A stretch of 64,000 bases of DNA from an uncultured Butyrivibrio sp. (GCF_947169445.1 NZ_CAMVPU010000016.1:1-64000); one strand, 5' to 3'; shown: positions 44,571 to 53,545, counted from the stretch's first letter. A program made the numbers and translations. Notes: generated by a model from the sequence alone, not told the origin.

Positions 44571-44599
44571 TTGAGATTGAACGTTTTATTGTTTATAAT
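44571..44599 (+). promoter_or_regulatory. Promoter of pfp
   Basis: TTGAGA at 44571-44576, a 17-bp spacer and TATAAT at 44594-44599 lie 40 bp before the pfp start. Confidence 0.7.
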
Positions 44600-44638
44600 T
44601 TAATAAGTGTATTTTTTACTTGAAAGGGGACGGAGTTA

Positions 44639-45898
44639 ATGGTACAGAAAAAGAAAAGAAACGTTATTGTTGGACAGTCAGGGGGCCCTACAGCAGCTAT
44701 CAACTCTTCACTGGCAGGAGTTTACAGAACTGCTATCGATCGTGGATACCAGAAGGTTTACGGTATGATCCACGGTGTTCAGGGACTTATGGAGGGAAGA
44801 TATGTTGATCTTTCTGAGCACATTCAGAGTGGACTGGATATCGAACTTTTGAAGAGAACACCATCTGCTTATCTTGGATCCTGCAGATACAAACTCCCTG
44901 AAATCTTTGAAAGCAAGGAAATCTACGAGAAGATTTTTGAAATTCTTGTTAAGCTTGAGATTGACTGCTTTATCTACATCGGTGGAAATGATTCTATGGA
45001 CACCATCAAGAAGTTATCTGATTATGCTATCATCACAGGATCAGACATCAGATTCGTTGGATGCCCTAAGACAATAGATAATGACCTTGCACTTACTGAT
45101 CATACTCCGGGTTATGGTTCAGCTGCCAAGTATATTGGTACTTCTGTAAAAGAGATCATTAGAGACAGCTGGTCACTTGAAACAAGCCATGGCCAGGTAA
45201 TCATCGTTGAGGTTATGGGAAGAAATGCCGGATGGCTCACAGGTGCTACAGCTCTTGCAAAGGGCGAGGATTGTGATGGACCTGATGCTATCTATCTTCC
45301 AGAGCTTCCTTTCGACATGGATGCATTTATCAAGAAAATCAAAGGCCTTCTTAAGAGCAAGGCTTCTATCGTTATCGCAGTTTCAGAGGGTATCAGAACC
45401 AAGGACGGCAAGTATGTGAGTGAACTTGGAAACAACATTGAATACGTTGATGCTTTCGGACACAAGCAGCTTACAGGTACAGCCAGATATCTGTGCGAAG
45501 TTGTTTCACAGGAATGCGGATGTAAGACACGTGCTATCGAGCTTTCAACTCTTCAGAGAGCTGCCAGCCACTGCGCTTCCCGTGTAGATATCCTTGAAGC
45601 TTATGAGGTTGGTGGTGCAGCTATGAAGGCAGCCGACGAGGGCGACAGCGGTAAGATGGTTGTTATCGAGAGACTTTCTGATGATCCTTATCAGGCTGGA
45701 ACAGAGGTTAAGGATGTTCACAAGATCGCTAACGATGAGAGAACAGTTCCGAGAGAGTGGATCAATAAGGATGGCACATATGTAACCAGTGAATTCATCA
45801 CTTATGTAAGACCTCTTATCCAGGGCGATGTTGGTCCTATCATGGTTGATGGTATTCCACGTCACCTTTACAGACCTGGATTCCAGGATCTTCTGTGA
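44639..45898 (+). CDS. pfp: Pyrophosphate-dependent 6-phosphofructokinase
   Basis: This 419-residue enzyme phosphorylates fructose-6-phosphate. The N-terminal GQSGGPTAAIN, the GGNDSMDTI motif and PKTIDNDL are visible; an Asp after GGN/GGD (GGNDS rather than GGDGS) marks PPi-type use, because it excludes ATP. PPi-PFK is common in anaerobic clostridia, where it saves ATP in glycolysis and works reversibly. ATG follows AAGGGGACGGAG. The promoter and palindrome upstream suggest its own regulated transcription. Confidence 0.9.
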   Translation: MVQKKKRNVIVGQSGGPTAAINSSLAGVYRTAIDRGYQKVYGMIHGVQGLMEGRYVDLSEHIQSGLDIELLKRTPSAYLGSCRYKLPEIFESKEIYEKIFEILVKLEIDCFIYIGGNDSMDTIKKLSDYAIITGSDIRFVGCPKTIDNDLALTDHTPGYGSAAKYIGTSVKEIIRDSWSLETSHGQVIIVEVMGRNAGWLTGATALAKGEDCDGPDAIYLPELPFDMDAFIKKIKGLLKSKASIVIAVSEGIRTKDGKYVSELGNNIEYVDAFGHKQLTGTARYLCEVVSQECGCKTRAIELSTLQRAASHCASRVDILEAYEVGGAAMKAADEGDSGKMVVIERLSDDPYQAGTEVKDVHKIANDERTVPREWINKDGTYVTSEFITYVRPLIQGDVGPIMVDGIPRHLYRPGFQDLL

Positions 45899-46012
45899 CC
45901 GGAAACCTTGATAAATTGCGCAAAATTAACTTGTTACATCGTCTAAAACCAGTAAAAAAGCGGAATAAATTAAGAAAAAATTGATTTTTGCGTATTTTTC
46001 GGTGTATTTGGG

Positions 46013-46041
46013 TTGTTTGCGGTACAAAATAGTGGTAAAAT
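46013..46041 (+). promoter_or_regulatory. Promoter of the HU gene
   Basis: TTGTTT at 46013-46018, a 17-bp spacer and TAAAAT at 46036-46041, with a TGG directly before the -10 giving an extended -10 element. The gap upstream (45899-46012) has no other recognisable feature. Confidence 0.6.
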
Positions 46042-46082
46042 GGGCAATGTAGTAAAATATTTCTTTTTGGAGGGAAAAACTA

Positions 46083-46361
46083 ATGAACAAGACAGAACTT
46101 ATTGATGCAATCGCAAAGGAAGCAGGACTTTCTAAGAAGGACGCTGCTGCAGCACTCAACGCTTTCACAGACACAGTTACTAAGGAGCTCAAGAAGAAGG
46201 GCAAGGTTCAGCTTGTTGGCTTCGGTACATTTGAGACAACAAAGAGAGCTGCTAGAACAGGTAAGAATCCTCAGACTGGCGCTGCTATCAAGATTCCTGC
46301 ATCTGTAGCACCTAAGTTCAAGGCTGGTAAGGCTCTTAAGGATCTTGTAAACAAGAAGTAA
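46083..46361 (+). CDS. hup: HU family DNA-binding protein
   Basis: This 92-residue nucleoid protein has the complete HU fold: N-terminal helices (MNKTELIDAIAKEAGLSKKDA), the GFGTFE turn and the beta arm RTGKNPQTGAAIKIP that wraps into the DNA minor groove. ATG follows a TTGGAGGG site. It is a single gene between its own promoter and terminator. Confidence 0.96.
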   Translation: MNKTELIDAIAKEAGLSKKDAAAALNAFTDTVTKELKKKGKVQLVGFGTFETTKRAARTGKNPQTGAAIKIPASVAPKFKAGKALKDLVNKK

Positions 46362-46379
46362 TTCCTATAAAGATGATAG

Positions 46380-46406
46380 AAGCTGCGTCCGTGGACGCAG
46401 CTTTTA
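46380..46406 (+). terminator. Terminator of the HU gene
   Basis: AAGCTGCGTCC (46380-46390) pairs perfectly with GGACGCAGCTT (46393-46403), followed by a short T run. Confidence 0.88.
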
Positions 46407-46446
46407 TCATTTATAATTCGTTTCCGGTATTATTTATTATTCTATA

Positions 46447-47913
46447 TCATTCTATTATGGTTCCATACAGGTGACCATCAAATTCTTTGAAGTAGGTTTC
46501 TTCTATTTTTCTCATATAGACTACAATATCTTTTTCACCAAGATACAGCTCCATCCGGACACTACCTACACATTCTCCGACAAGATGAAATCTTATGTAT
46601 AGTACATTTTCCCTGAGCCATATTGCGCCTGCAGTATAGGGCACATCGTAGATAGGGAAGATTCCTTCCTTCATATCGCCTATGGCAAAGGAAAGATCCA
46701 CGTTATTTCCTGTGAATTTAAGTGTGCAATTTGTAGGATCCTCCAGATTCAGAATAAGCTCATCAAAGCCCTGAGGATTATCAATGAGTTTATATTTTGC
46801 CAGAATCGGTTTCTTTGGAGCAATATCTTTATTTGCTCCGCCCATACGCCTTCCTTCCGGAAGCCTTGGTGTAGCGATTTTGAAGTGCTGGGTGTACTTA
46901 AGCAGCTTATCGTAATCATATTTGGAATCTAAGGCGCTGTCTAAGGCTGGAAGAAGAATATCGTAAATTGCGTTGTAGATTACCTGGTTACCGCCGGCCA
47001 TTCCTTGAGTATCAGCGCAAGTTACTATCAGAAGTTCTTCTGATGGAATGCTTATAGCGAGCTGACCTCCCATGCCGTATAGAACAAAACCACCTTTTTC
47101 GTTTTGCCAGATCTGCATTCCATAGCCCTGGGCCTCGCTTGGGACAGGTGCACTCATGATGCTGTCGCTGATGCTTGAAGTGGCTAGTTTTATGAAATCC
47201 GGATTAAGTAGCAGTCTTTTAATACCATCATTGCAGATGATCTCACCATTTTTATCAAGAATATAAAGAACCTTCAGGATGTCCATAGGCGTTGCCATTA
47301 GACCGCTGCCACCTATTGAGACACCAAAGGGATCCTTGACCATGTAGGAATCATCACTAAAATCCACGTATTTGAGAATCTTCTCCTTCAAGAAGGATAG
47401 CAGGTCAGTGCCTGAAAGCTTCTCTACAAGTGCGCAGAGAGTATGAGCTGCTGAAGTATCATAATGGAAAACGGTACCCGGCTTGTGAGTTGGTTTCACC
47501 GTAAAAAAGCTTTCTACCCAGTTGGATTTCATATCCACTTTGTAGGTGGTGGAAGCGTGACAGGTCCTCATTTCCAGAAGATTTCTGATAGTCATCTCTT
47601 TTATCCAGGGGTGAGTATCCTCAGAAACATATTCCGGAAAAAAGGAAACTATCTTGTCTTCATAATGTATTTTTCCTTCGTCTATCAAAAGAGAAATGGC
47701 AAGAGCGGTAAAGGTCTTGCTTATGGAAAACATTCTATGAAGAGTGTCTTTTTCATAGGGCTTATAGTATTTTTCAAAAATAAGCTTATCCCTTCGCATT
47801 ATCAAAAGACTGTGCATAGGGACTTCTTTCTGGTCCAGAAACTCTAATGTTTTCCTGATGGATAAGGAGGGAATACCAACTTCTTCGGGAAGGGCTCGTT
47901 CAAATTCAAACAT
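46447..47913 (-). CDS. Serine hydrolase (beta-lactamase/class C PBP fold)
   Basis: This 488-residue protein has a beta-lactamase-type domain (about residues 15-345) with SxxK (S63-I-S-K66) and a YDT motif near residue 150 as the Tyr element; a C-terminal beta-rich domain (about 350-488) follows. There is no signal peptide, so it is probably cytoplasmic and an esterase or peptidase rather than a drug-resistance enzyme. The start is ATG at 47913 after AGGAG. It converges on hup and diverges from the EAL gene. Confidence 0.85.
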   Translation of the reverse strand: MFEFERALPEEVGIPSLSIRKTLEFLDQKEVPMHSLLIMRRDKLIFEKYYKPYEKDTLHRMFSISKTFTALAISLLIDEGKIHYEDKIVSFFPEYVSEDTHPWIKEMTIRNLLEMRTCHASTTYKVDMKSNWVESFFTVKPTHKPGTVFHYDTSAAHTLCALVEKLSGTDLLSFLKEKILKYVDFSDDSYMVKDPFGVSIGGSGLMATPMDILKVLYILDKNGEIICNDGIKRLLLNPDFIKLATSSISDSIMSAPVPSEAQGYGMQIWQNEKGGFVLYGMGGQLAISIPSEELLIVTCADTQGMAGGNQVIYNAIYDILLPALDSALDSKYDYDKLLKYTQHFKIATPRLPEGRRMGGANKDIAPKKPILAKYKLIDNPQGFDELILNLEDPTNCTLKFTGNNVDLSFAIGDMKEGIFPIYDVPYTAGAIWLRENVLYIRFHLVGECVGSVRMELYLGEKDIVVYMRKIEETYFKEFDGHLYGTIIE

Positions 47914-48087
47914 AACATGGCTCCTAAAATGTATTTGCTTTAAGTATATAACTATCCTTATGTTTTTTCTATTGCTTATAACTATATTTTGTGCTAACTA
48001 AATTAAAAATAGTGGTAGAAATATATATGGAATTTTCGTAAAATAATAATATACTCACTTTAAAATTCGTACGTCAGGAGCGAATCT

Positions 48088-49749
48088 ATGACCTTTGAAA
48101 GAAGCTTTGAGAATTTTGTCCAGATTTTATCCGAAGAAGAAGTTACTCCGGAGATTACTCCCAGTGCTCTTGCAGATATAGGCAAGGAGTTTTCGGTGCG
48201 CTCTGTTGTTGCTATTGTGAGCAACGTACCTAATTCCGATATTTCAAGTGAACCTGATGTAGTGATCCCGCTTTTTGGGCCGGTTCCTGAAAATGTGGCA
48301 CCGTCATATTTGTTTAAGCATACTCTTGCTGGCAAGAAGACGGTTACTTACCATATCTATCTTAAGGATAACAGATCCTGGAATGAGGAAGAATACAAAG
48401 CCTTTGCCATTATCATGGATGTGGTGATAATGCATATGGAGAGGTTTCTTCTTGGAAAAGTGGTGCAGGACAGTGCCCTGATTCAGTACCTTACCGGACT
48501 TCCTAATTCGGGAGGCTTTATTGCTCATGCGACCAAGCTTGTGGAGAGTAAAGAAATCCTGAAGTACGATATGTTCTTTTTTAACCTGAAAAGTTTTGGA
48601 CTCATCAGCCGAAGGTATGGACTTGCCGAAGGCGATGAGATCATCAAACGCTATGCCAAAAAGCTGCGGGAATTTTGTGATGATGATGAGATAGTTGCGC
48701 ATTTTGGTGGTGATAATTTTACTGCCCTTATTAAGAAAGAAAAGAGCCAGAAATTCCTTAAATTCTTAGCTGGAGTTCCGGTCTACGGAATGAAGAAGGA
48801 CAGGAAGGAAGAGGTTAAGATTGCGGCGGTTACCGGAGTCTATGCAGTTGACGAATCCCTGAAGGAGCCGGGACAGCTTATCTCCAGAGCAGCAATGGCT
48901 CTTAACTATGCAAAAAATGTAGCCAATAAGCCATATGTTTTTGTTAATAAAGCTATGAGCACCCGTATCTACAGACAGAAGCAGATTGAGGACAGGTACG
49001 AGGAAGCGCTTGTTAATGAAGAGTTCAGGATATATCTTCAGCCCAAGGTTGACATTTTTACAGGTGAGATAGTAGGTGCTGAGTCTCTTGCCAGGTGGTT
49101 TTGCAATGGCGTAGTTATATATCCTACTGAGTTTATTCCTATTTTGGAACAGGAGGGTATGGTTGCATCTCTTGACTTATATGTTTTGAAAAAGAGTTGC
49201 GAGTTCATAAAAAAGTGGAAGGAAAAAGGAATCGAACCGGTTCAGGTTTCGGTTAACTTCTCCAGAAGGGATCTTAATTACAAGCATCTTGCCAGAGAGA
49301 TTGTAAGCATCATAGATGAAGGTGGTGTTGAAAGAAACCTTATCCAGATAGAAGTAACGGAAACTGCCAATGAGGATGAGAGAATCCTTATGACAAACTT
49401 TTTGATGTCGCTTCGGGATAAAGGAATTGACACTGCGATTGATGATTTCGGTACCGGATATTCATCACTTTCTAATTTGCGAGACTTCCCGGTATCCATG
49501 ATCAAGATAGATAAGTCCTTTATAGAAAATGAAAGCGCTAACAATAATGACGAAATAGTGTTGAGAAATATTGTTAGGATGGCCGAAGAATTGAATATAA
49601 AGGTTTTGACAGAAGGCGTGGAAAAAGTGGAACAGATTGAACTTCTCAAAAAAGTTGGATGCCACTTTGCACAAGGCTTCTTGTATGATAACCCAATTCC
49701 GGAGCATGATTTTGAGAAACGATTAATTAAGAAAAACTATTCGGAATAG
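48088..49749 (+). CDS. GGDEF-EAL protein with degenerate GGDEF, probable cyclic-di-GMP phosphodiesterase
   Basis: The 553-residue cytoplasmic protein has an N-terminal domain of unknown type (about residues 1-135), a GGDEF domain with GGDNF at 207-211 (Glu replaced by Asn, so cyclase activity is likely lost) and an EAL domain (about 297-545). In the EAL domain the signature reads ESL at 332-334, but the other metal and substrate positions look intact: QPKV, VSVNFS, IEVTETA, DDFGTGYSS, KIDKSF and EGVE. It therefore probably degrades cyclic-di-GMP. The gene stands alone, divergent from the serine hydrolase. Confidence 0.87.
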   Translation: MTFERSFENFVQILSEEEVTPEITPSALADIGKEFSVRSVVAIVSNVPNSDISSEPDVVIPLFGPVPENVAPSYLFKHTLAGKKTVTYHIYLKDNRSWNEEEYKAFAIIMDVVIMHMERFLLGKVVQDSALIQYLTGLPNSGGFIAHATKLVESKEILKYDMFFFNLKSFGLISRRYGLAEGDEIIKRYAKKLREFCDDDEIVAHFGGDNFTALIKKEKSQKFLKFLAGVPVYGMKKDRKEEVKIAAVTGVYAVDESLKEPGQLISRAAMALNYAKNVANKPYVFVNKAMSTRIYRQKQIEDRYEEALVNEEFRIYLQPKVDIFTGEIVGAESLARWFCNGVVIYPTEFIPILEQEGMVASLDLYVLKKSCEFIKKWKEKGIEPVQVSVNFSRRDLNYKHLAREIVSIIDEGGVERNLIQIEVTETANEDERILMTNFLMSLRDKGIDTAIDDFGTGYSSLSNLRDFPVSMIKIDKSFIENESANNNDEIVLRNIVRMAEELNIKVLTEGVEKVEQIELLKKVGCHFAQGFLYDNPIPEHDFEKRLIKKNYSE

Positions 49750-49783
49750 CGAAATGTAAACGGTTTCGCGGAAACTCTCTCGA

Positions 49784-49812
49784 TTGTTAAATTTATATTT
49801 TTTTAATAATTT
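49784..49812 (+). promoter_or_regulatory. Promoter of the HPr-like gene
   Basis: TTGTTA at 49784-49789, a 17-bp spacer and TAATTT at 49807-49812. The leader before the start is about 75 nt. Confidence 0.55.
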
Positions 49813-49894
49813 AGCTGTTCACATTTAGGACACAAAGTGATAGACTTAGTTCTGTTGCCGGATATAGTCTGCGGCTTATGAGAGAGGGAAATAT

Positions 49895-50140
49895 ATGAAA
49901 AAAAATGTCAAAGTATCGTTGGGATGCAAATCTCAAATCATTCAGTTCATTAACATGAACTCGAAATCATCTTGCGAGATCGATGTGCAGGATGGACACA
50001 GCTACATTGATGGAAAGTCAATCGTAGGACTGTTGTCACTGAATTTATTCAAACCACTTGATGTTACCGTTATTGGTGATGATAAGAAGATTACAGACCT
50101 TATTGACAGCTACGGAACACATCAATTACTTATAGGCTGA
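49895..50140 (+). CDS. HPr-like protein lacking the phosphorylation histidine
   Basis: This 81-residue protein has the size and fold signature of the PTS phosphocarrier HPr: the KSIVGLLSL segment (K41-L49) matches HPr's KSIMGVMSL, including Ser42 at the site of HPr's regulatory Ser46. The N-terminal loop that normally reads HARPA has no histidine (GCKSQI at 10-15), so it cannot carry phosphate from enzyme I. It may be a regulatory Crh-like protein or a decayed duplicate. Transcription is autonomous: own promoter, terminator right after. Confidence 0.78.
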   Translation: MKKNVKVSLGCKSQIIQFINMNSKSSCEIDVQDGHSYIDGKSIVGLLSLNLFKPLDVTVIGDDKKITDLIDSYGTHQLLIG

Positions 50141-50158
50141 CATAGTTTATACGTAAAC

Positions 50159-50191
50159 AAAAGGGACTCGAACGAATCGGGTCCCTTTTTT
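50159..50191 (+). terminator. Terminator after the HPr-like gene
   Basis: AAAAGGGAC pairs with GTCCCTTTT (plus CG/CG) around the ACGAAT loop, followed by a T run. Confidence 0.9.
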
Positions 50192-50290
50192 CTATGATTA
50201 TTTCTTAAAAATATTTCTTAAATTATTTCTTAGAATATTTTTGCAAATATATTTCGCGAATTTTATATGCTAATCTTTTATGTAAATAAA

Positions 50291-51178
50291 TTAGTCAATT
50301 CTCTGATTTCCCCAGAAGAAGAGGGCAACAGTACCAGGGCCTGTGTGGCTTCCGATTGTGGTACCGATACTATAAATCTTGACTCTCCCCTTAAGATTTG
50401 GGAAACGTTCTTCTATCATATCTGCTACAGCTCTTGCATCTTCATAGCAGTCAGAGTTGGAGATGAAGCACTCTCCATCGTATTTAAGACCGTTCTCTGC
50501 AAGTTCTTCCATCTTGTCTACTGTGGCTTTTATAACGTTCTTCTTGCCACGGATCTTGGAGCGAACAATAAGTCTTCCGAGATAATCAACGTTCATGAGA
50601 GGGCAGATGTTAAGGGCATTACCGATAGCTCCTGCTACCTTGGAAACACGGCCGCCTCTTACGAGGTACTTAAGATCAGATACAAAGAACCAGTGCTGGC
50701 AACGAAGTCTGTTGTCGATTGTCCACTGATACAACTGATCAATGCTCATACCCATATCTCTAAGTTCAGCAAGCTTATCCATCAAAAGACCAAAGCCGGC
50801 AGATGCTGCAAGAGAATCAATTACATAGAGCTTTCTGTCAGGATATTTGTCCTTAAGCTGGTCTCTTGCAATAGTAGCTGAATTCAAAGTGCCTGAAATT
50901 CCTGAACTAAGTGTAAGGTGGATGATGTCCTTACCTGCCTTAAGAAATGACTCGAAGTACTCAATATATTCACCAACGCTTACCTGAGAAGTCTTGGTCA
51001 TAGCACCCTTTGCCATGCTGTCGTAAAATTCCTTGAAAGAAATGGATTTACCAAGATCATCCGGATAATCTTTACCATCAAGCTGGAAGTGAAAACAAAT
51101 ATATTTTATATCACGGCTTTTAAAATGCTCTTCGTTAAGATCAGCAGTAGAGCAACAACTAATAATATAATCGCTCAT
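50291..51178 (-). CDS. DegV family fatty-acid-binding protein
   Basis: The 295-residue product matches the DegV family: start YIISCCSTADLNEEH, the TSQVSVGEYIEYFE stretch, the lipid-site LTLSSGISGTLNSA and the C-terminal IGTTIGSHTGPGTVALFF. These proteins bind a fatty acid and, in Gram-positives with FakA, supply fatty-acid phosphorylation; other DegV roles are unknown. No fakA is present here. ATG at 51178 is preceded by GAGGAAAA. The 110 bp between it and the HPr-like terminator hold nothing recognisable. Confidence 0.92.
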   Translation of the reverse strand: MSDYIISCCSTADLNEEHFKSRDIKYICFHFQLDGKDYPDDLGKSISFKEFYDSMAKGAMTKTSQVSVGEYIEYFESFLKAGKDIIHLTLSSGISGTLNSATIARDQLKDKYPDRKLYVIDSLAASAGFGLLMDKLAELRDMGMSIDQLYQWTIDNRLRCQHWFFVSDLKYLVRGGRVSKVAGAIGNALNICPLMNVDYLGRLIVRSKIRGKKNVIKATVDKMEELAENGLKYDGECFISNSDCYEDARAVADMIEERFPNLKGRVKIYSIGTTIGSHTGPGTVALFFWGNQRID

Positions 51179-51339
51179 TTTTTTCCTCTTTTCTTCTAAA
51201 ACTTTTTGCCACTTTATAATACATTAATATCACTTATCTATCAAATAATTATTGACATAAAAATGTCATTTAATTGTTTACAGGTAAATACTGGAATTGT
51301 TTGAATAGTCTGAAAATAAAGATAATTTAGAAAAGATGG

Positions 51340-51368
51340 TTGACAAATGTATAGGAGAATGGTATATT
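51340..51368 (+). promoter_or_regulatory. Consensus promoter of the 51.4-kb structured RNA
   Basis: TTGACA at 51340-51345, a 17-bp spacer and TATATT at 51363-51368 form an almost ideal sigma-A promoter. The start is predicted near 51375. The -10 region is itself within a GTATATT/AATATAC palindrome. Confidence 0.8.
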
Positions 51369-51374
51369 AAATAT

Positions 51375-51636
51375 ACAATCACATTGTAGATAAAACCTAA
51401 GCAGTCTAAGTGGCATAAGCTTCACGGAAGACGAGCATTGGTTTTCGGAGCAGCTGACATTTACAGCAAGGGTGGCGATGCTTCATCGGAGCCAGGGAAT
51501 GTCAAGGAGCTGCTAAAGGAAATGTGATTTATATAAATAAGGGTAGCTTACAAAGCTACGGAAAGACGAGGAATAGTCCCTTGGAAAATAATTTTTAAAG
51601 ACGGGTGTTCATTTATAAGATGGATGCCCGTTTTTA
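51375..51636 (+). ncRNA. Unassigned structured RNA / riboswitch candidate upstream of a GGDEF gene
   Basis: The transcript has no ORF and many helices: AAAACC/GGTTTT enclosing GTCT/AGAC and GTG/CAC; a long hairpin GCAGC..TGACATT (from 51452) pairing with AATGTCA..GCTGC around TGGC/GCCA and GATG/CATC; and a GTAGCTT/AAGCTAC hairpin near 51543. The first and last hairpins are each followed by a similar GGAA(A)GACGAG segment. It ends with a terminator (ACGGGTGTTCAT/ATGGATGCCCGT, G-U pairs) at 51601-51636. The next gene makes cyclic-di-GMP. I compared it from memory with cyclic-di-GMP I/II, cobalamin, lysine, TPP, FMN, SAM, ydaO, T-box, tmRNA, RNase P and SRP; none fits. Confidence 0.6.
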
Positions 51637-51662
51637 ATGTTAAAATTTTTATAAATACTTTT

Positions 51663-51699
51663 AAAAGCCGCTATATACCATACAATAGTAGGCTTTTTT
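51663..51699 (+). terminator. Second terminator before the GGDEF gene
   Basis: AAAAGCC (51663-51669) pairs with GGCTTTT (51691-51697), with CTAT/ATAG inside, followed by more T. A TATAAT box at 51704-51709 may start transcription of the GGDEF gene, though no matching -35 is seen. Confidence 0.75.
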
Positions 51700-51760
51700 G
51701 TTTTATAATATATTTGGAAGTTTACGTTATATTATTCATTGCTTGACTAGGAGATGTGAA

Positions 51761-53500
51761 GTGGAAAACGTACATTTTCATGAGACCATAATTTCAGAAA
51801 ATGAGCATAAAATGATTTCTGCTGATGCTAAGAGCTATAGCATTTTCAAGGGTGAAACTGTTAGAGCTGTAGAAGACTGCGTCACAGAAGAATATAGAGA
51901 GAATTTTATAAAGAATATCGATCTTGCCCAGGATACCTGGTTTCCAGCCAGAATTAATACAGATCATGGAGCGGATTTATATTATGTGAGAGCCTTCAGG
52001 AAGAAGGATGAGGAAATGATACGTCTGGTGCTTGTTAACATTGATGAGCTTATGGATGCTCATTATATGCTGAACAGGCAAATAGGCGCATATAAGGCGC
52101 ATCTGGATCTTTTTGATGATGTATTTTTTGAGTATGATCCTGATAAGGAAACAGTCAATGTATTTAACACTGAGATGGCTGAGTTTGACGCCGGGATTTA
52201 TTCGATAAATGATTTTGAGGAGATGCTTACCAAGAGAGTTTCCGGCAGGCAAAAGAGTGCTGTAAAGAGTTATATAAGCCAGATAAAAGCCAAGACCGGA
52301 AGATCCACTCTTAGGATAGACGCCAATCTTTTGAATGATGATCCAAATGTTACTCATACTGTTTTAGAGGAAGCCTTTTCTTTTTATGATAAAGAAACAT
52401 CAGGAGTTGTTGGACATATCCACCTTGGAAGCGCTAAGGTGAAAACAAATGCCAACAGCATTAAGCATGATTCCCTGACGGGACTTGTTGATAAAACTGA
52501 CATTATCAGAATTGCCAAAGAACGAATAGATGACAGAAGACTTGAAGGAACTACACTTGCAATTGTTGATATAGATTTTTTCAAAGCAATTAACGATACC
52601 TATGGTCATCAGTTTGGAGACGAGGTTATAAAAAGAGTTGCTGACATTATTTCTAAAGAAGCCGGAAACGAAGGAATTGCCGGCAGATTTGGCGGTGATG
52701 AATTCCTTATTGTCTTTTACAACATACAAAGTGAAGATGAGCTGAGAGCAAAGCTTAGAAGCATTCACAATATGGTTGCTGCGGCATTTCCTGATAAGGG
52801 AATTGACGATAATTCTCCGCTTACGGTTTCCATTGGAACTGCTACTTTTCCTAATGATGCGGACAACTATGATGACGTATTTATGTTAGCTGACCATTGT
52901 CTTTATATTGCCAAGGATAAGGGACGAAACAGATATATTATTTATACTTTGTCCAAGCATGGAACACTTGAATCCATAAGGGAAAAGAGTCAGAGTCTTA
53001 AGAAAATTAATGAAAGAGACTTGTCTTATGGAGATATCATAGTTAAAATGTTCGATATGGCTCTTCATAAGAAAGGCAGTAGTATTGAGCGTTACATGGA
53101 TGAGTTTGCGGAAGTTTTTGATTTCCAGCATGTGACGTTGTTTGTGGGAGAACCTTTTAAGCACAGGTATACTACAGGATATTCTCCTATTAAAAGTCCC
53201 GAGGCAAGAGAATTTATGTTAGGACTTCTTAACAGCAATTCCAAGGATAAATACCTGGCGAATCAGGGCTTTATAGTGGTCAACAACGTGGATTCGCTGC
53301 CGCCTTATGCTAAGGGAGTACGGGATTTCTTAAAAGAGATTGGAGTTTATTCCTATGTCCTTGTGAGATTTCAGGACATGGATGGAAGAGATTGTATTTT
53401 GATAATAGCCAGCGTTGGCAAGAAAACTCAGTGGAATCAGACGCATTTTAAGTTCTACAGGGCTTTTGGCGACCTATTATCACTTCATTCCCTTGGATGA
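51761..53500 (+). CDS. GGDEF-domain diguanylate cyclase
   Basis: This 579-residue cytoplasmic protein has an N-terminal PAS-like sensory part (about residues 10-235), a GGDEF domain (about 245-410) with an intact GGDEF motif at 311-315 and the substrate-binding DSLTGLVDKTD block, and a C-terminal domain (about 430-579) of unknown type, perhaps GAF-like. It should make cyclic-di-GMP in response to a cytoplasmic signal. GTG at 51761 is chosen because AGGAGA ends 6 bases upstream; the frame is open to TTG 51698, but that lies in the terminator. It follows the structured RNA at 51375. Confidence 0.87.
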   Translation: MENVHFHETIISENEHKMISADAKSYSIFKGETVRAVEDCVTEEYRENFIKNIDLAQDTWFPARINTDHGADLYYVRAFRKKDEEMIRLVLVNIDELMDAHYMLNRQIGAYKAHLDLFDDVFFEYDPDKETVNVFNTEMAEFDAGIYSINDFEEMLTKRVSGRQKSAVKSYISQIKAKTGRSTLRIDANLLNDDPNVTHTVLEEAFSFYDKETSGVVGHIHLGSAKVKTNANSIKHDSLTGLVDKTDIIRIAKERIDDRRLEGTTLAIVDIDFFKAINDTYGHQFGDEVIKRVADIISKEAGNEGIAGRFGGDEFLIVFYNIQSEDELRAKLRSIHNMVAAAFPDKGIDDNSPLTVSIGTATFPNDADNYDDVFMLADHCLYIAKDKGRNRYIIYTLSKHGTLESIREKSQSLKKINERDLSYGDIIVKMFDMALHKKGSSIERYMDEFAEVFDFQHVTLFVGEPFKHRYTTGYSPIKSPEAREFMLGLLNSNSKDKYLANQGFIVVNNVDSLPPYAKGVRDFLKEIGVYSYVLVRFQDMDGRDCILIIASVGKKTQWNQTHFKFYRAFGDLLSLHSLG

Positions 53501-53508
53501 TTTTTAAG

Positions 53509-53545
53509 TTGGATGCGCCTTGCGCGCATCCAATATTCTTTTTTA
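53509..53545 (+). terminator. Terminator after the GGDEF gene
   Basis: TTGGATGCGC (53509-53518) pairs with GCGCATCCAA (53524-53533), followed by TATTCTTTTTT. Confidence 0.82.

Noticed and set aside
50267..50881. A 204-codon plus-strand ORF
   Set aside because: It lies wholly antisense to degV and its sequence is the shadow of that gene.
51375..51636. Cyclic-di-GMP riboswitch before the GGDEF gene
   Set aside because: The class I signature (GCAAA tetraloop-receptor region, CACGCA core) and the class II core are not present.
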